Shown: in pieces, positions 59,550-64,000 of the stretch
Numbering within the stretch: position 1 is the first letter of the stretch
Layout: the number at the start of each line of letters is the position of its first letter
Assembly: GCA_933228895.1 (NCBI GenBank)
Contig: OW121847.1
Span: forward strand, 83,059,656 to 83,123,655
Reading direction: 5' to 3'
Length of the DNA stretch: 64,000 nucleotides
DNA from: Platycnemis pennipes
Lineage: Eukaryota; Arthropoda; Insecta; Odonata; Platycnemididae
Notes under the pieces: generated by a model
Databases searched by the model: none
What the model was told of the DNA's origin: nothing
The model's input: only the letters and a program-made list of their open reading frames with translations
Translations under genes and position numbers: made by a program

Positions 59550-60660
59550 AACCGCAGCGTTGAGCCACGAGACCTCCTACCCCTGCCGAAGGATCGGCAC
59601 ACACTAATCTCCTCCTCCCGTAGGGGAGGAGCGGCGAGGAAGCATGTCTATTTGGGATCTCCTCGTGAGGAGGGGTTCGGGCACGGGATGCGCGGGCACC
59701 CGGCTGCCTCCCGGCGATCTCCTCTCAAGGGGCCAATTGCTCAGATTGCGGAGTGGGTGGATGGCAGTTAGTAAATTTCCTTACGAACACATATTGTAAC
59801 TGATAATACTAATTGCAAATTTATATGCTCTTCCTCTCTTTCCCTTCTGATGGACAGGTGCTCTATTATTCGACCATATTGCATGCCAAACAATAATGCC
59901 AAAATGTTTCGATATATTTCTTAAATGGACGGCATCAATTCATTTTGTGTGTGAATGGTTACTTCCTTCACACCATGTATATAATTAATAAGGGACTATC
60001 AAACCTAAATCATGAAACCATGTTGATAAACGTGTTCACTCGTGGGCATGTAAATGTTTTGAAATATTCGCCCGGTAATGTGAGTAGAAACAAACCTAAA
60101 AGTGCTCAGGTGGAAGAGTGGATGGGCAGACGTCTGCGATGTTTTACCTGCTTCCGGATCACCCCTTAGCATAGGCACTGGGCTGCAAGGGCATAAACTC
60201 AGGATGTTTACCTGAGGCATACCGTGTGGAAGGGGTCGTGGGTGCAACGTATGGAGTAAGGTTTTTGGGCAGTGGAAAATTATTCCTCGCGGAAACCGGT
60301 CCTCCCTATCCCCATTGTCTCAGTACAGGGACTCAACAGAGCGGTCAGAGGTAACATGCCACCCCGATTTGGCATTTAGCTCTCCTTTGAGGAAAGGGGA
60401 AAAGGTGGCTGGGAAAACAAAGACCAATACGGACAGAGGGTGAAGTCTCTCGGGACACCCTCACCTAAAATCCTCGTGGTGCAATTCCCTAATATCCGGC
60501 GAATATCCTCACGGAGTGATTTCCTAGATTTCCCTAAAAATGCACGCAAATTTTATTCAATCACTGAGTGGTTGAACAGTGGACACACACTAGGATTCTT
60601 GGCGCATTGTGATTCAGTATGGGTAGTAGATTTACTTCGTACACATAATCGGTGATTATT
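59550..60660. other. GC-richer stretch, unclassified
   Basis: GC rises at 59560-59760 and 60100-60500 relative to the flanks. Open frames of 65-80 codons occur on both strands without known motifs. Most likely an unclassified repeat. Confidence 0.3.
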
Positions 60661-63368
60661 TTACCTATCCGGTGAACTGCACTTATAGCTAATAGTTTTC
60701 GGCCATATCTAGGTTATACACAATGGCAATCTAGCGCTATCGGAGTTTTATGTTGACTCTTGTTAATCTCCGTGGAAAAGCCTTCTCACATGACATCTAC
60801 TTGGACAGCATCATATTTCCTACATTTTGAGTTCCCTAGTTCATATGGTGGTTGTTATTTCCACTAGTGGTTTATCTGTCGCAATGCTTCCTTTCTCATT
60901 TAGACTCATGGAAGTTGCGAATGCCACTTAAGCAGCAGAGGTAAATGTTTTGAAATTAGGAATTTTTCTACTTCGGTCTATCTTAGGGAGCTTGAGACTT
61001 GAAATTTAGATAATCGATTATGCAACATTTGAACCAATCTGAAAATACTTATCAACAGGTTAACATCTACATCTGCGTGATAACGTGCAAGCCACCTCAA
61101 GGACATGTGGCTGAGGGTGAAGCTCATCCAATACGGAATACTTACAAGCAATTTAGAGCTAAAATGCCACTACTTCACGGAGACATATTAGAAATAAGAG
61201 TCACATGTAACTAGGTGGTTAGTATTTACTAATCCATGAAGCGAGTATTACATTACACAAAGGGTGTTAAACAATTACACAAAAATCCATTCTTAAAGAC
61301 GTACTTCCGTAAAATAATTTGTAAAATAATTTAATACCACCAGAACACGTAGAACTAAACTACCTTAAATTTTATATACTTTAATTTAAAATCGCATTAC
61401 CCATCTTGGAGATACTGGTCTTCAAACTCGTGGGTGACAGAAATTTTGCAACGGATGGTAGGCATCCTAATAAAGTCGTTACGGATGATTTATCGCATAA
61501 AACTTATATGTTTTACTATTCCTTTTTGTATTTCCTATTTAGGATTATTAATTACATCATCAGTTGCCAAGTTCCTAGTCACAGCTTATCTATAACAAAT
61601 TTTTGATCAAATATTTTTCCTCAGAAACCGAAAACTTTAATCCACAGGACTCCATACAACATTTATATACCTGCACGCATTCATCCTCGAATGAAAATTC
61701 ACCGTTCAAACATTACTAACTTGCGTTAATGGATATCGGAAATAACCCTTGCCCATTATGGGTGTTCATGCATCGTACAAACGGGGGTGATTGACCCAGG
61801 TCCTTCTTACAATTCTAAGTTCTATCATGTTTAGGCAGAAATCCATTGATTTTGAAGAGATGGTGTTACTACTTGGAAGAGGAAGAAAAGTATATGTTTT
61901 AACTGAAATAACAGATATTCAGTCTATTTTCCTCGACGAAATGCATCTCGAAATATTATTCGGCACACAATCCAATTAATAGAAGACACAAATAAAATAA
62001 TTAAAATTTAAACAATACCATCCCGAGTGGAGAAGGCAGTAAAAGTATGAAATATTTGGTAAATGGACCCATGAACACTTGTGAAGATTAAATGTCATAC
62101 TGCTGCCAAATAAGTACTTTAGGACAATGGCTATTATGTGATTACGTACACAAACATGGATATAATGAAGCTTTATTTGAAAAAAAAACTACCTGCAACG
62201 TAAAGTAAAACTCAATAAAGAAGATAGAGACTTAGGAATTTGTATCCTTTAATTATATCATTATTCCTTTTTTAAATAATCCTTCCCTGCGATCTCAATA
62301 ATCTTGATTTCTTGCAACCAATGCGAGTGATAACTACAGAGGGGAGCATTTTAAATGAAAAAACATTTGGTCGTCATGATTCCCAATGCACATACGGTAG
62401 TGCTTACACTTTAAAATCATGATTTCTCACGATTTCTCTTTACATCTCACTTCTCCATTCCACCTAATTATGGAAATATAGTTTCCTCAAATACAATAGC
62501 TAGTCAACTTAAATAGGTGAAATAACGTCGAATATTTTGGTAAATATATTAATTTGATACTCCATCTTCATATCTGAAGTGACGGAAATTTTTATTACTC
62601 AAGGCACTCAAGATGAGAACCTGAGAAAATTACGTGCAAGTCCTGCTTTGCATTTCAAAAATTTTTTCCAAAACTGAACTTCAAAAATTGGGGGGGGACT
62701 ATATTCAGAGGAATACGGTACCTCAAGAGACAAAAAAATACATTTCTTTAAATTCAATAATGCCCACTACCACAAATACTAGGCATATAATTCCCATGCA
62801 CTAATTCTTCAATGGCCTACTCAACTTCATTATCCTATTCACAATATTCTTAATTTCTCTGCAAATATAACTGGTACAGGTACCTTGGTTAACATGATAA
62901 TCGCCATTATTTGATTGACCTCAAAAGATTTCTTCCACTTAGTTCGACCAAATTCCCTATTATAACACGACTGCATATACCCTAAATACTCTCACACCAC
63001 CTTTTATGTACTAGCACTATTAGGTAAAGAAATAATGAGAAGATAGTTCCGACCATATCTACTTTGTGCCTACTGGTTAATTCATACTCTAAAAAAAATA
63101 TAAAAAAAACTTCACTGAGTGAGGGAGAATGACACCTAAGTCTCTAATAGTTGAGTTAACTCTCATACCACTCATAAAATCCTATTGTCATCAGGCAGAT
63201 TCAGTAAAATCATGTCAGGTGATCATCAACAATTTTCCTAGAAATTACATATGTGAAAGCAGTATCCTATGATGAATGTTGATGCCTTTACCTGAGCACA
63301 AAACCTGAATAAAGTTATGAACATTTGAAAGCTGCTTTGTAAAGGGTCTCTACAAAAAGTAACAAATC

Positions 63369-63516
63369 ACATAAATGCAAGTTGCAATACAATGACTGCA
63401 AAAATCAACTGGATGTGATCAATGATTAATGTGTGTAACACTTACTATTCATTATGCATTCCAAGTTGACAGAAACTTTATTTTTGCAGTCATTGCATTG
63501 CAACTTTGATTTATGA
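63369..63516. repeat. imperfect inverted repeat (about 38-bp arms)
   Basis: CATAAATGCAAGTTGCAATA ... ACTGCAAAAAT on the left mirrors ATTTTTGCAGTCATTGCATT ... on the right, 70 bp apart. MITE-like, with no target duplication seen. Confidence 0.7.
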
Positions 63517-63733
63517 GAACAAATGCATTTATGAATTGGAAGGAAAAAATGCCTGAATTTGACATATATCATAAAACAAAAAATATATAAATACTACCTT
63601 TTTTATTTTTTTGTTTATTAGTTCAAAATTTTAGCGCTGTTGAAATTGTTATGTAAATCAAAGGCTGCCCTTTTTGTGATTAATTACTGCATTATTGCAA
63701 TTGGATCATAGGTTACTTCGGTGTTTATTCGCA

Positions 63734-64000
63734 ATGGTAACTGCTTTCCAAGACACTGATTGGAATGCCCTTGACAGGATAATTTTCGAGTGTGCCCAGT
63801 TCACCTTTGCAGCATCCATAGAAATCCAAATTACAAAATTCCAGAGACTTTCAAGCAAACAGCACCCGGATGTTGGCCATAAAAAGGACCATCCACAGCT
63901 GGGTCTACCGAATGACCAGTTGACCTATTGTCAATTTGACAGAGCACCAACTGAGCAATTCAGCAGTCTCCATATTATCAATGGGTCTGACCTTTGCCAT
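63734..64000 (+). CDS. unassigned open frame running off the window end
   Basis: 89 codons without a stop from an ATG at 63734, containing ITKFQRLSSKQHPDVGHKKD. I do not recognise the product, and it may be a retroelement or chance. Local composition is less AT-rich than the flank, suggesting a distinct (repeat) origin. Confidence 0.25.
   Translation, partial: MVTAFQDTDWNALDRIIFECAQFTFAASIEIQITKFQRLSSKQHPDVGHKKDHPQLGLPNDQLTYCQFDRAPTEQFSSLHIINGSDLCH

Larger units (their letters stand above)
58011..62720. repeat. 4.7-kb interval bounded by inverted TACCGTA ends
   Basis: TACCGTACTCCTCTGAATAT at 58011 and the inverted TACCGTATTCCTCTGAATAT ending at 62720 could be the two termini of one DNA transposon. 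Alternatively they are two separate short MITEs: the left end also has a partial mirror, GGGGGACTATATTC, at about 58085-58097. No transposase was recognised between them. Confidence 0.45.

Overview
The window looks like nuclear DNA from an arthropod, most likely an insect: AT-rich, spliced genes with GT-AG introns, large introns, and many transposable-element remains (copia, Penelope, non-LTR, SINEs, TIR elements). The protein sequences resemble insect orthologues, but I cannot name the species.

Four genes can be read exon by exon, with phases that join correctly. (1) 9763-10980 (+): mitochondrial ATP synthase epsilon subunit, 56 aa, 3 exons. (2) 11496-23619 (-): diphosphomevalonate decarboxylase (MVD), 393 aa, 10 exons, complete. 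(3) 23824-39690 (+): METTL17/Rsm22-type mitochondrial ribosome assembly protein, 493 aa, 10 exons, complete. (4) 46263-54878 (-): the 3' part of an EB1 (MAPRE) microtubule plus-end protein. Its first CH-domain exons were not found up to 64000 and probably lie outside.

Layout. 1-9700 is intergenic, with relics of a non-LTR element and tRNA-derived SINEs. 9.7-39.8 kb is a compact cluster. The epsilon subunit and MVD genes converge, with poly(A) signals about 20 bp apart. MVD and METTL17 diverge from a shared 204-bp interval. Their introns hold most of the mobile DNA: a 605-bp palindrome, a hAT MITE, and a Penelope fragment abutting a decayed copia element in MVD; a second decayed copia carrying a 5S-rRNA-derived SINE, a non-LTR relic, a 1.25-kb foldback element and a three-level nest of insertions in METTL17. 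39.8-46.2 kb is intergenic, with a GC-rich island and a pogo-like TIR element. 46.2-64 kb is EB1 and its long introns, with MITEs.

Most notable points: EB1 carries two alternative copies of the exon for the second half of the CH domain plus the linker, phased so that including both would break the frame. A roughly 248-bp 5S-derived SINE occurs twice, each copy with its own target-site duplication. Several introns carry long inverted repeats that would fold into long dsRNA when transcribed.
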